Source of the DNA: Ceratotherium simum simum
Taxonomy: Eukaryota; Chordata; Mammalia; Perissodactyla; Rhinocerotidae
Assembly: GCF_000283155.1 (NCBI RefSeq)
Contig: NW_004454166.1
Span: 7,986,657 to 8,050,656, forward strand
Length of the DNA stretch: 64,000 bases
Direction of reading: 5' to 3'
The translations under genes were made by a program, and so were the position numbers. This document shows positions 24,164 to 35,439 of this stretch, piece by piece. Below the pieces are notes generated by a model that searched no databases, was not told where the DNA came from, and was given only the letters and a program-made list of their open reading frames with translations. The number at the start of each line of letters is the position of its first letter. Within the stretch, counting starts at the first letter, position 1.

Positions 24164-24429
24164 AAAGATAAGTATTGGGGCCGGCCCTGTGGCATAGCGG
24201 TTAAGTGCGCACTCCGCCGCTGGCAGCACGGGTTCAGATCCTGGGCACACACTGACTCACTGCTTGTCAGGCCATGCTCTGGCGGCGTCCCATATAAAGT
24301 AGAGGCGGATGGGCACGGATCCATTAGCTCAGGGCCATTCTTCCTCAGCAAAAAGAGGAGGATTGGCATGGATGTTAGCTCAGGGCTGATCTTCCTCACA
24401 AAAAAAAAAAAGAAAAAAGATAAGTATTG
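24164..24429 (+). mobile_element. ERE SINE, complete, well preserved
   Basis: A full-length ERE runs from GGGGCCGGCCC at about 24178. The A-box is tggcatagcgg (24190-24200) and the near-consensus B-box is gttcagatc (24232-24240). The body has 'ggcggcgtcccatataaagt', 'cagcaaaaagaggaggattg' and 'gcatggatgttagctcaggg', with an A-rich tail. It is flanked by perfect 14-bp direct repeats aaagataagtattg (24164-24177 and 24416-24429). It is the least worn ERE here and probably one of the youngest insertions. Confidence 0.96.
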
Positions 24430-24590
24430 ACAGTAGACTAATGTGGAAAAAAAAGAGTCCAAAGAGAGACTAACATATATGCGGACATGGTATTTTATAA
24501 AGGAAGCACTCAGAGCAATGAGTCTTTTCAACAAATATTGAAGGAATATCAGATGTCCATATCTACCCAAGCAACCTAAAAATTACATTG
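24430..24590 (+). mobile_element. Short L1 ORF2 fragment (sense)
   Basis: 'actaacatatatgcggacat' and 'gtcttttcaacaaatattga' resemble the L1 ORF2 C-terminal region (consensus 'acacatatatgg', 'ctcttcaacaaatgg'). The same region appears again just downstream at about 24730-24830, so this is either a separate fragment or a local duplication. Confidence 0.5.
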
Positions 24591-24599
24591 AAGAGCGTC

Positions 24600-25860
24600 A
24601 AGACTTTCCTGAAGAAGGAGAACAGTGTGCAGAATTTACGTTATCAGATGTTAAGACTTACTGTTAGACTATAGTAAGTAAGAGAATATTGCACAGGCTC
24701 AGGGATCGATAAATTAGCCAATAGAAGAGACCAGAAACACATCCATGCATGTATGAAAACAAGATGTCTAACACAGATGTCACTGCAAATCAGTAGTGAA
24801 AATATGCCATGTTCAATATATTGTTATGAATTGGTGATTAAAATGTGAAAAAATGAAATAGAATCACTGTTTCATGCCAAATACAAAGACAATTTTTTTA
24901 AACCTTATGACAAAAGTATAGGAGAAATTTTTATGACTTTAGTATAGGGAAGAATTATAAAAACTCAATAAGTATAAACAATTAATAAATAAAATTTGAC
25001 TGCAGTTAACAAATTTAAAACTTCCTATTCATAAAACTATATACCAGAGGAAATTTTAAAAGACAAACCCAAAAGTAGGAACCAATAATTGCAACTATTA
25101 TTACTGACAGAATAGTGGCCAATATATATATGAAGATCTTAGAAACTATAATTTTGATCATCAGTCTCCTATTCTTTTATGCCCATATTTTAGTTCTATC
25201 TTTTTCGTAACCACATAAGTAAGTTATTATTATTGTTTTATAAAGTAATTTTTGTTAGATTTTGTTTACCCACTCAAGGAAAGAAATCAAAGGGAAAAAG
25301 TCAAATAAGCCATTTGAAAAATAGGAGGTAGGGTCAAGGATATAAAAAATACATATTTAACAAATGAAACATAAATAAAATAGTCAATAGACATATGGAA
25401 ATATGATTGATTATGCTAAATATGTAAACAAAAATCAAAATCTCGGTCAAATATCATTATACACATTTCACTGATAAAAAGTAAAAAGTTCGACTACACC
25501 AAGAAGTGAAGGTTTGATGTTGTGGGGAGTTTCATACAGTGCTAGTGGGACTTGACATTGTAAACTACTTTGGATAAAACCCTTTGGCATTACCTAGTAA
25601 AAATGAAAGTATGCATATTAAATACAATTTTAATTGTGGGTCTACTCCTTCAAGAAATTCCTCTACATTTGCCAAGAAGGCATGGACAAGTATGTTTATG
25701 GGAATATTGTTTGTAATAACAAAACACAGAAATAAATACACAGACAGGAGACAAAAATTGTGGTATATTCATATGATGAAATAGGAACCAGCATTTAAAA
25801 ATGAATATACCTAAGCTATATCTCAACATGGATAAATTCACAAATATAATGTTAAGTAAT
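24600..25860 (+). mobile_element. Old LINE-1, ORF2 C-terminus to 3' UTR (sense)
   Basis: Diverged L1 text in correct order: 'tgttaagacttactgttaga', 'atagaagagaccagaaacac', 'gtcactgcaaatcagtagtg', then 3' region words 'atacagtgctagtgggactt', 'tggtatattcatatgatgaa' and 'ctcaacatggataaattcac'. It is the likely 3' end of the L1 seen at 19810-20730 and 22253-23463. It is cut at its end by the ERE at 25852. Confidence 0.72.
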
Positions 25861-26141
25861 ATATATATGTATATGCATTTATTTTTTTTATTTTTGTGAG
25901 GAAGATTGGCGCTGAGCTAACGTCTGTTACCAGTCTTCTTCTTTTTGCTGAGAAAGATTGTAGCTGAGGTAACATCTGTGCCAATCTTCCTCTATTTTTG
26001 TGTGTGGGATGTCACCACAGTATGGCTTGATGAACAGTGTGTAGGTCTGCACCTGGGATCTGAACCCGTGAACCCCGGGCTGCCGAAGTGGAGTGCACAA
26101 ACTTAATCACTACACCACTGGGCTGGCCCCTTAAGTAATAT
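25852..26141 (-). mobile_element. ERE SINE, older form
   Basis: Reversed ERE: a T-rich start, two 'gaggaagattggcgctgagc'-type modules, 'gtgccaatcttcctctattt', 'gtgtgtgggatgtcaccaca', 'ggatctgaacccgtgaaccc' and the end ctgggctggcccc. Perfect 11-bp direct repeats ttaagtaatat flank it (25852-25862 and 26131-26141). It has more substitutions than the copy at 24178 and so looks older. Confidence 0.94.
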
Positions 26142-26184
26142 TTTATTAAAAAATCAAGTCATTGAAGAATGTACCAGTTTCTTA

Positions 26185-26290
26185 GACTGAACACTGGTTT
26201 CCTTAACTGAAAATAGACATAATAAAACCTACCTAATAGAGTTGTTGTGAGATTAAATGAGACTGTATTTTAAAGGCATAATATATGCCT
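26185..26290 (+). repeat. MIR SINE core
   Basis: 'ctggtttccttaactgaaaa' and 'aaacctacctaatagagttg' followed by 'ttgtgagattaaatgaga' match the MIR core 'cagtttcctcatctgtaaaatg ... acctacctcatagggttgttgtgaggattaaatgaga'. Confidence 0.75.
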
Positions 26291-26337
26291 TAAAAAGTTT
26301 AACTTCATATTCTTAAGGATGAAATACTGTAAAAATA

Positions 26338-26711
26338 TGAGATAACTTTATTTTTTTTAATTTTTTTGTGAGGAAGATCAGCCCTGAGCTAACATCCATG
26401 CCAATCCTCCTCTTTTTGCTGAGGAAGACCGGCCCTGAGCTAACATCTATTGCCAATCCTCCTCCTTTTCTTTTTCCCCCCTTTTTTCTCCCCAAAGCCC
26501 CAGTAGATAGTCGTATGTCATAGTGGCACATCTTGCTAGTTGCTGTATGTGGGACGCCGCCTCAGCATGGCCCGACAAGTGGTGCGTCCGTGTGCGTCCG
26601 GGATCTGAACCCCGGCCACCGGTAGTGGAGTGTGTGCACTTAACTTAACTTAACTTAACTTAAGTGCACTTAACTGCTAAGCCACAGGGCTGGCCCCCTG
26701 AGATAACTTTA
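26338..26711 (-). mobile_element. ERE SINE, long composite form
   Basis: A reversed ERE, about 350 bp between perfect 13-bp direct repeats tgagataacttta (26338-26350 and 26699-26711). It carries both tail modules: the paired 'gaggaagaccggccctgagc' type units and, in reverse, the 'tccccaaagccccagtagat' block seen in the short-tail copy at 10896. Its tRNA-like head contains a CTTAA pentamer expansion at 26639-26663. Confidence 0.95.
26634..26673. repeat. (CTTAA)5 expansion with duplicated 10-mer
   Basis: Five perfect CTTAA units occupy 26639-26663. The 10-mer gtgcacttaa occurs at 26634-26643 and 26664-26673, so the unit region is a duplication in the head of the SINE, overlapping the reversed A-box side. 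The right part forms a perfect 14-bp palindrome ttaagtgcacttaa at 26660-26673. Confidence 0.95.
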
Positions 26712-27324
26712 GAATCACTTTAGAAGCATCTCCTCATGTGCATGATGGATTTGCTAATTCTAAAATGTTCTTATTCTTAGATTAATGCAATCCTCCAAGT
26801 ACCTATACTTTTCAAAGGAGAAAGTGTACTTGAAAGAAACGAAAGTGTGTTTCCTTTGGAAATATAACAAATACCAAATTTTTTACTTATCCATGTAGAT
26901 CTACTCTTCTTTTAGTCCAATTTTGTCCCACTAAATCTCACAGGCTGCTACATGCTTAGTGAATATATGTTATAAGATCAGAAAAATACTACGAGGGCAT
27001 CATCATAGGTCATAAGACTTTTGTTGGATATTTAGAAAAATCTCTTTATTTAACAATCTGAAGATTTGGAGAGAAGCAGTAGGTACTCCTCTTTCTGGGA
27101 TGATCCTAAGACAGGACTGTCTATGGAAAGTGTGTACACATTGGAATGATTTCAAAGAATTTTATTTTTGAAAACATAAACACGGTTATCTGTACCACTA
27201 GAATCATGTAGTACACAGAGAAATTGAGAATCTTTTATTTATTTTTTCTTTATTTAGGAAAAATGTTTATGTTGTTTTCCAATTACATATGTGATGCCTA
27301 AGGAGGTGATCTTCCAGAGTAGTT
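26712..27324. other. Unassigned non-coding DNA
   Basis: No gene or nameable repeat seen. Confidence 0.55.
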
Positions 27325-27510
27325 AAGAGCAGGGACTTTGCAATTAGAGAGACTTGCATTAAAATCTGAACTCTGTTCTCATTACTAGAATGACTTTGGA
27401 CTAGTTAACTTACATGAATCTCAGTTTCTGACTTTGGAAAATAATGCTGGAGGAGAAGGAGAGTTAGTATAACACTGAGCACAATGTTGGTTTTCAGTCA
27501 ATAATAGACA
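27325..27510 (+). repeat. MIR SINE
   Basis: 'agttaagagcagggactttg' plus 'caattagagagacttgcatt' matches the MIR 5' region ('agtggttaagagcacgggctctggagtcagactgc'). It is followed by 'gactttggactagttaactt', 'aatctcagtttctgactttg' and 'aacactgagcacaatgttgg'. It is a nearly full-length, diverged copy. Confidence 0.75.
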
Positions 27511-27579
27511 TTAAGAAAAGTTTTAAAAGAATGACTATTCCATGCAATAAACAGCTGTTTCTAATGACACATTTACTAT

Positions 27580-27700
27580 GTATAAGACACTGCATAAACA
27601 ATTTGCATCCATCACTAAATGTTGCAAAAAAACTTTATCAGAAAGCTACATTTATTATTCCTATTTTACAGAGAAGCAAAATGAGTGTTAGAGAATACAT
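27580..27700 (+). repeat. MIR SINE fragment
   Basis: 'ctatgtataagacactgcat' then 'ttattattcctattttacag' and 'agaagcaaaatgagtgttag' matches the MIR central region. It lies only 70 bp after another MIR, so the two are separate insertions. Confidence 0.65.
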
Positions 27701-29239
27701 TGTTTAATAAAAAATTTAATTAAAATAGTTTCATCTCCCAAATATGATCACTGATAGCATTTTAAAGCGACTTCTTCAAAACTTCTGGTTTTTTGCTAAA
27801 TATTATCACATATACATTTTCAATGTTAATTAAGATTCTTCTAAACATTATTTTAAAAGTGTTTAATATCCTTAATGCTGGATATTTGAGATTTTTGAAA
27901 ATTTTAGTCTCTAAAAATAATGTTGCAATGACCATCTCCAAGGAGAAAGCTTTATTTTTACTATCTTTCAGATGATGCCCATAGGATAATTTATGAGAAG
28001 AAGTATATTTTTCATTTTTAAGACCCTTGATTTAAATGGGCAATTTGTTGTCCAGAAAGTTTGTGCCAAAATACAATATTTAATATGTATATATTAGAAT
28101 ATACATATAGATGTGTATAGATACAGATATACAATTTTAAATCAGTTCAATATATTTGTAATATTTATTTTTTGAAAAGAAATTTGAAGACAGCCAATCT
28201 GGTATATGCAAATGAGAATTTCAGAAATCACTGCTAACATCACACTACAGAAAACAAGCTTTCGGCTCTCTGCTGGGATAAAAATCACTGAAGCGAATAA
28301 AATTTCTCCTGTCACAGATTAGGGAAGTAAATTGGTCCAAAAGGGTAAACAAAACGCCTGAAAGCTAATGGAAGAGACAGATGCTAGATAAGAAGATGAG
28401 TGTGTTGAATTGAAGACTAACGTTTGTTAGGCTTTAAGAAACAGATGACTGGAAAATATAAGATTCCTTTTCCAGGGCTGTCAGGGTGAAACGACTTATA
28501 AATGATCAATTTTCTCTTTTGCAAAGTTAGAAACAAAGGATTACTTCAGCTGACAGCCAAAAAAAGAAAGGTTACTGAGAAAAGGAGCAGATTGCTAATG
28601 GGAAATGACTCTCAAAAAAAATAGCAAATTTTTAAGGAAACTTCAAGAAAATTAATAACAAAGGAATAGTTAATCTAGAGAATAAAGATTAAGAGCCAGC
28701 AAACATTATGGCAGCCCATAAAGCGACACATTCTTTTCCTTATTCCATTCACTAAATATTTCCTGATTACCTAGTAGATGCTGGGCAGTGAATTAGACCA
28801 TAAGAAATAAAGAATAGTTTAGACAGCATCTTTGCACTATGGAAGTTAAGAGTCTATTTTGAGAGCAAACAATATAAAGGCAATTATAACACCATGCGAT
28901 ACCTCTTTAGAAATTATAAAAATGTACACATTCAAACAAAAAGATATCCTTCTTTAAACTGTTAATTAACAAAGTTAAGAAAGTTGACTTTATTTTATAA
29001 TAGCCAATATTGTCAAAAGTGAATATATAAACACTCTATCCACTCTTGGTGACATTGCAAATTGATGCCACCTTTCTGAAGGGAAATTTGACCCTGTAAA
29101 GAACTGTGAAGGGTCTGAGATTTGTACCTTCCTGGCAAGCTAAAAATTTAGCCTACCAAATTTTCATGGAGGTTTGCAGAAGATATGAGACTCCTGTAAC
29201 CACAGTATCATTATTTTCTTGTGCCAGTCCTCAAAGCTC
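27701..29239. other. Non-repetitive DNA, possible conserved block
   Basis: No gene found. An AT-rich patch lies at about 28060-28140. The part 28190-28560 is complex sequence with a POU octamer ATGCAAAT (28206-28213); conservation cannot be judged here. Weak L1-like text ('acattgcaaattgatgccac') lies near 29050. Confidence 0.4.
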
Positions 29240-29370
29240 CAATTTCTACGGAGGAAACTGAACAGGGCCAGGTGACACATGCTTATGCAATAGATTGTAA
29301 TACAAGAGAGGAACTCGAACCTAGTCACTATATACTGGACACTAAGCACGCTTACCCATTGCTCTGGAGG
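29240..29370 (+). repeat. Possible MIR 3' fragment
   Basis: 'ctacggaggaaactgaacag' and 'gagaggaactcgaacctagt' resemble MIR 3' text ('gaggaaactgaggc', 'ggattcgaacccagg'). It is weakly supported. Confidence 0.4.
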
Positions 29371-29987
29371 GAGACATTATCTCTATCTTCCAAGATTGCT
29401 ACACAAACATCTATGAAAAATTGTTTGGAACAAAGGCAGTAAGTGATCCTGCTTATAAAATATGGATAATTGTTTCCCAACATACCCTACACATGAAGTC
29501 TTAAAAATATCTGATGTTACGCAAAGGATGAGATTGTTAAATAAGACTCAAAGATATTACTCAATATGGAGATAAGAATTTCAAGTATATATATAATCAC
29601 AAGGCACAAGGATATCAGGGAGAGGTTTGAAACCACCAGCACAGTTCCTCTGGTCCCTTCTTGTCACATTATGCCTCTAAGAACAGTGTGTAGTCACATC
29701 ACTTACAAAGAAAAACCTATTTCAGTCATTTCATACTCATTCAGTCACCCAATTTCATACTCATTTACATAGCATATATGACACATTCCATGGATCTCTT
29801 CCCTATAAATAGAGATTTGTTTACTGTAAACAATTCTAGGCAGGTTGGGTATACCTTGCTAAAAGCATTCCATGATAAAGATTCCCCTGCTAGCAAATAC
29901 CATCAAGGGATTTGCTCACAGGTATATCATTAGCATATCTACTAGGAGGTAGGTGAGGTAGGGTGCTCTTATTATTCTCAACTTATT

Positions 29988-30120
29988 TAACTTCTTGGCA
30001 ACTCAGTTCCCTTATCCATAAAATAAGAAAAATAAGAGCACCTTCTTCATATGTTTATTATGAGGATTAAATGTGTTAATACATATAAAACTGTTAGAAT
30101 AGAGCCTCTCATATAGCAAA
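29988..30120 (+). repeat. MIR SINE fragment
   Basis: 'aacttcttggcaactcagtt', 'cccttatccataaaataaga' and 'ttatgaggattaaatgtgtt' followed by 'aatacatataaaactgttag' match the MIR core and 3' part. Confidence 0.75.
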
Positions 30121-30522
30121 AACCTATATTGATTAACACTATTCTGATGAAACAACAAAGTCTCTTTTAGGGAAATGTTTAAAAACTTTGATATATCCAT
30201 ATAAAATCTAATGCAATCTTTTTTAGTTTTTGAGAAATATTTAATGCAATAGGAAAATGCTCATAACGTTTGGTTAGGTAAAACTAGCTTGATTCAAAGT
30301 ATATTTCTATAATATACCTATTTTGCAAAATACACACAAATGCACACACATATACACAAAATACTAGAAGAAAAATCCCCAAATATTAATATTCACTGAG
30401 GTTAAGCATATTTTGTCTTTATACATTTTAATATTTTCTACATTTTCTATAATAAGAATTTACCTTTTAAAAAGGATTAGACCTATGACACTTTAATCAT
30501 GGGAAGATTTAACACTGTTAAA
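30121..30522. other. Unassigned AT-rich DNA
   Basis: No gene or nameable repeat seen. A short CA-rich patch (acacacaaatgcacacacat) lies at about 30332-30351. Confidence 0.55.
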
Positions 30523-30799
30523 TAAAGTGAGGTGTTTTTCTTTTGTTTTTTGCTAAAGAAGATTCACCCTGAGCTCACATCTGTTGCTGATCTTCCTCTT
30601 TTTTTTTGCTTGAGGAACATTAACCTTGAGCTAACACCTGTGCCAATCTTCCTCTATTTTGTATGTGGGTTACCACCATAGCATGGCTGATGAGTGGTAT
30701 AGGTCTGCACCCGGCATTCAAACCCATGAATCTGGGCTGCCGAAGCAGAGTGTGCCCAACTCAGCCACTACGCCATAGGGCCGGCCCCTAAAGTGAGGT
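30523..30799 (-). mobile_element. ERE SINE, older form
   Basis: Reversed ERE with 'gaagattcaccctgagctca', 'gtgccaatcttcctctattt', 'tgtatgtgggttaccaccat' and the end 'agggccggcccc'. Perfect 11-bp direct repeats taaagtgaggt (30523-30533 and 30789-30799) flank it. Its body carries many substitutions. Confidence 0.94.
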
Positions 30800-33040
30800 T
30801 TCTGAAATAACTTTCTGTAGATCCATTAATCAATCTGATGAACCCAGATTGATTCAACTTTGCTCAAAATCCTTTTGTACTAGTTCTTTCAAATTGCAGG
30901 AAGAACCTGTTGAAGATGAAAAATATTTGCATTATCTTACGGTGCTTCTGCTTTTTAAATTTCTGTCTGTCCGCCAACCGAAGCCTTGTTTACTCCTCTA
31001 TTTATAATGCTTTCAATATATCAGACCCTGTTAATGTTTCCTACATGCCAGGGGAACTTTCTTCATTCATTCGATAGAGGGAGATGTTTAGTTGTAGGTC
31101 GTCTTTACGCTCCACCGGGAATTTTGAGTGCTATTGTAGATAGACCTTTGAAGCTAGAACTGTGTAAAAACCTGAGACTCCATGTTAACTATGGCATTAA
31201 TTGCATGAAAGCCAGCTTGATTATAAAACCAGTCAGTTAGGTTCGTAAACTACATCAATTAATTATTTGACTGACTTTGTATTTTCCTAACAAAAGTAAG
31301 TGAACTATTCACTTAATTGGAACTGAAAGACACCTCAGGAATCATCTACTTAATACAGAATTTAGGGCAATCCATCTACCTACCATGCAATTAAATTCAG
31401 CTGATCTGGCCAGGCAGTGTTTTCCTTCTCTTTCATTGTATGACACATTTCCTTTGTGAATCGGGGTGCAGGAGTTAAGGAAGACAGTCTTCTTAGATAT
31501 AGGAAAACTGTTCTTTCATTCTTTGGTAGTGAGTACCTGAGCAGATAAACTTCTCTGCTTCTTCCAAACAGGTTCTGAAGACCCACCTTCCTCATTTTAC
31601 AGATGTGGAGACTGAGATCCAAGGTTAGCTAGGTGGTTGCTTAAAACAAAATTATTAATTAGAGATAAAACTAGATCAAAGGCCAAGGTTTTGACAACCA
31701 AGTACATGTCATTCTTAGTAAACTAAACTGACTCTTTTTAAAACACCATCTGTCAAATAAGCTATTCGAATCAATTACAGACGATGTGTTCACAGGGCTT
31801 TTTTCTGGGATAATGAGATAGGTAGATGTAAATATCAAAAACAAATAGACTGGTTTTTGTGGGAAAACCATGGGAAATCTAAAGTGGAAGCCCATCTGAT
31901 AAATGAGTCGGTGTGGTGTGTAGGACTAGGAATGGGAGATATTGCAACACCGACAGCTCAAATAAACTGGAGTTTCATCCGTGGTGCACTGTATACTGAG
32001 TCTGCAAGAAGCAACATAAATTCCAGGACTGGGTAAATGGTGAAGTAGAGGTGGTCGACTTGACCAACTTGACTTCAGATTATAGTTGAGTTTGGAGATG
32101 CAGGGTAACCATTGATACATAAACTGTAAACTGGGAAAAGCAGAGGATGACTATGTACCATTAACAAGGAGGAGAATAAAAAATAAGTTGTTGACCAAGC
32201 ATAAGTTTTTGCATTTAAGGACTTTTTCATGGATTCTGTTAATGAGTGAGGAATATTCAAATATGTGCATATAATTTTTTCTGTAGTTCATCAATAATAC
32301 TGATCACTAGGACTTCTTCAGAATATTCTGATAGGCTATTCACTTAGCCTGAATAGCAAAATGTATGAAATGGCATTGCCTAAGGGCTTTATACAGAGAA
32401 CAAATTGAAAACATAGCAAGCTGACAGATGGAAGATGTGTTTGCAGAGCTCGGAAAACTGCTGCAGAGCAAACACTGCTGAACAATAGCAACTGCAGCCT
32501 GCCTTGGCACTTGTTATCTATTTGCAGTCATTCATAAAATTTTAATGTTTGGACATTAAACAGAGCACAGAAGAGATATAGCTATGGTCTGCTAAGTGTT
32601 AGTGCTGGAATAAGACCTATAGTTAGAGTTATGAAAAATACAACAGCACAAGCAGCTATAATGATTTAAGAGAATATGACTACTGCTGTCGTCTCATCTA
32701 GAAGGATGGCACTTACTGATGAAAATACAAGTTACTTCATATAAATTATTCATGATCTACATGGAATCATACAAAAGCATCATGCTATCATGTTCTGCAA
32801 TGATATATGCTACCATTGGCAGGGTTTATGGGAGTAGTCTCAGAAATTATCTTTATCAATATGTAAGAAGATAGGACCCTCGTTTGAGCTTAATTTGCCT
32901 GATTACCATCGATTACTCTGTTACCAAGGGTTATTTCTGAAGTCAATTTATGCAGGTGCTTTGTGTGATATGGGAGATACAAAAAGAATGTCTCCAAAAT
33001 AAGATATGTGGAAGAGGAGCTCACAAGTTGAAGTTAGACA
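30800..33040. other. Mostly unassigned DNA, possible conserved block
   Basis: No gene supported. A worn MIR piece may lie at 31575-31640 ('ctcattttacagatgtggag'). The part 32340-32960 is complex, unlike any repeat I know, and contains ATTA/TAAT-rich text such as 'gcctgattaccatcgattac'. It could be regulatory DNA but is unproven. Confidence 0.4.
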
Positions 33041-33044
33041 AAGG

Positions 33045-33185
33045 AAAGGTGTTTACCTCTCCATACCTCCTTATTTTTTTCATCTATGAAAACTAATAAC
33101 ACCTAGTTCACATGTTTGTTGGGATAATTTAATGAAACACTATAAATGAATGCTCTGATCATACATAGTCTGGTGTATAACAAGG
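33045..33185 (+). repeat. Probable MIR fragment
   Basis: 'tttcatctatgaaaactaat' and 'aacacctagttcacatgttt' then 'gttgggataatttaatgaaa' fit the MIR core order, with heavy divergence. Confidence 0.5.
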
Positions 33186-35112
33186 TAACAATCATGACAA
33201 AGAATATTTGATTATTGCTACCAGATTCCTCTTACAACCTAGAATTATGAACTATGAGGAGGGAGTGATGGTCTCTCCACCAGAATACCCTCAGAGGGAA
33301 GCTGGCCACTCTTTAATACTCTCCACCCTTTACCCCACATGCCCCACATATCTCAATATTTGTTATGACTTATTTAACCCCATTCCAGGAAGGATCTATG
33401 CACACCTGCAGGCTAAACCCCAACCAGTATGGAAACTAGCCAAAAATGTATTAATAGAGTGCTTCCTAGCAAGTGGAATTTGAAAATAGTTCATAGCTGC
33501 CACCACGCCTGATGAATGAGCTTCTGGAGGTGTTAAGAACCCAAGGTGCCTGTGAAGGCATCATGCTGAAACTTCTTGACCTACACTAATGCTGTGCAGA
33601 GTCTCTGCTTGACTGACTACAGACTAAAGCCCCTCTGATAGGTTGGGAGTACTGAGTCTCTGGCCCTAGCTTGTGGTCATTAGTGATAGTCCTCGCGAAT
33701 GTCCCCTCTGTTGCTCTCAAATTCATAATGTCACACAAAATGTCTGCCCTATTTAGAGCAGAATTTTTTGGAACAGGTGTCTACCATGGTTGGGTTTCAG
33801 TTTGGCCAATGTCCCTGGGGTATATGACACTGGATTTACACCACCATTCACTCCTTACTCACCTCGTGCTTGCACCCTGTGTTGGTTGCACTCTCAAGTC
33901 CACATAAACTGGTTCCGGTTCACATCCATCTGGTTATTGGCTTTCCATTCTTGGAAGAGCTCCTAGTGTCAATAATGCAGTCCAGGCCTACAGTTTAAGA
34001 CACTCTTGGTTGCTTTATAAAGGCTCATTTAGCATAAAATTCATGCAATGGGGGAAGTTAATTTGTGACTTCTACTTCTTATGAAGTCGTTAAACCAGGT
34101 TTGCTTAGGTTAACAAACTGGCTTTCTACTGAGACTAATTTCTTCACTTCTATCATATGCTCCACATTCAACAAATAAAACATTTAAAATGAAAAGAGTT
34201 TTATTCATAGGTAGTATAAGAATTCATCCTGGATTCTGTAAGAGAGAGTAGCGTACTCTACAATACAATGGCTTAGGAAGAATGAGAGAACATATTCAGA
34301 GCCAATGGAGAATGAATGAATGACTGTCTTGTGCCCAGAAAAATAAAAGACCCAGAAGTGGAATATTATGCTGCATTATAAAAAATTATAAAAAAGTCTA
34401 AACTGTTCTTTAGAAAAATTTTATTTTCAAAGTCTTTATATCTATTCATGCCATTTAGACTACCTAACAAAACATTTTGGGCCACACACTCCTCATACTT
34501 CATTTACTTTGAAGCATCCAAATTATGCATGGTTAAGCAGATTACGCTTTGAGAGTTTAAGACGTTTGAAAATGTTAATTTAAAATAACTAGCAATAATT
34601 TTTAAGATATCTCTATTATAGGGAAATGTATAAAAAAACTAGAAAGAAGTAAATATTTCAATTTTCTAAAAAGGTAATGGATAGATCCCAGTAGTGTGGA
34701 CCTAAATAGATAAATATTTAATAATAATGAAACAAAAACTAAAATACCCACATAAGTTGGCTAGGAAAAACCATAAAGAATGAGCCTCAATGAATTGTAG
34801 AATAAATTAATCAATATTAATTACAACTCATTGTGTGCCAGATTCTAAGAGTCCCAACCTGGTCAAGCCCCAAGCATTGCTCAAGAGATTTTTGGGTGGG
34901 AGGAGTCATCTCTGCAAAGAAGGAGTACTCCTTGTCTGAGAATAAGGAGGGAAGTGAACCAGTGATGTCCTTGTATTCATCTCCTACACCCGATTATTCT
35001 CATTGGCCTTCTCCTTGTCCATATTTGTAGCTAAAATCATGCTGACTGGAAACAACAAGGAGTCACAGTCTATTTTCCATGATGAAAAGAACAAAGAGGG
35101 AAAAGGTAATTG
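33186..35112. other. Unassigned non-coding DNA
   Basis: No gene found. The open frames at 33208-33483, 33671-33907 and 34833-35030 show no domain, so I treat them as chance. Confidence 0.55.
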
Positions 35113-35330
35113 GTCATATTTTTTTTTCTTTTTCCTCATTCTTCTTTGTTGTTACCTACTTCCCAAGTGTTTTACCTCTCCTTTTCTTGTTTCCTTTTGT
35201 CTTCTCTATTTTCTTCTCCATCCAACTACTCCTCCTTTTCTTTATCCTTTCTTTTCTATCATCTTCATCAATACTTCTTCTTTTCTCTCTCTTTTCATTT
35301 CTTTTCTTCTCCTCCTGAATAACTACAACA
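35113..35330. repeat. Pyrimidine-rich (CTT/CCTT) low-complexity tract
   Basis: About 215 bp are dominated by C and T on the plus strand (for example cttctcctcctgaa at the end). It is irregular rather than a perfect microsatellite. The Phe/Leu/Ser-rich and Lys/Arg/Glu-rich frames over it are products of composition. Confidence 0.85.
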
Positions 35331-35439
35331 GGAAATATCAATCATAAACAAGCCTGGAGCAAGTATTTAGCATCTTCATGGAACTCATAGATTGAGATAT
35401 CAAACGTGCACTACTAGCAATATTTTAAAGCCTTTACCA

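Noticed and set aside
24178..24260. tRNA-like A-box and B-box segment
   Set aside because: It is the head of an ERE SINE, with a SINE body, tail and target duplication; no intact cloverleaf or anticodon arm can be supported.
35003..35347. Phe/Leu/Ser-rich frame of 114 codons that might be a membrane protein
   Set aside because: The hydrophobicity comes from the pyrimidine tract at 35113-35330. The same stretch is open in several frames.
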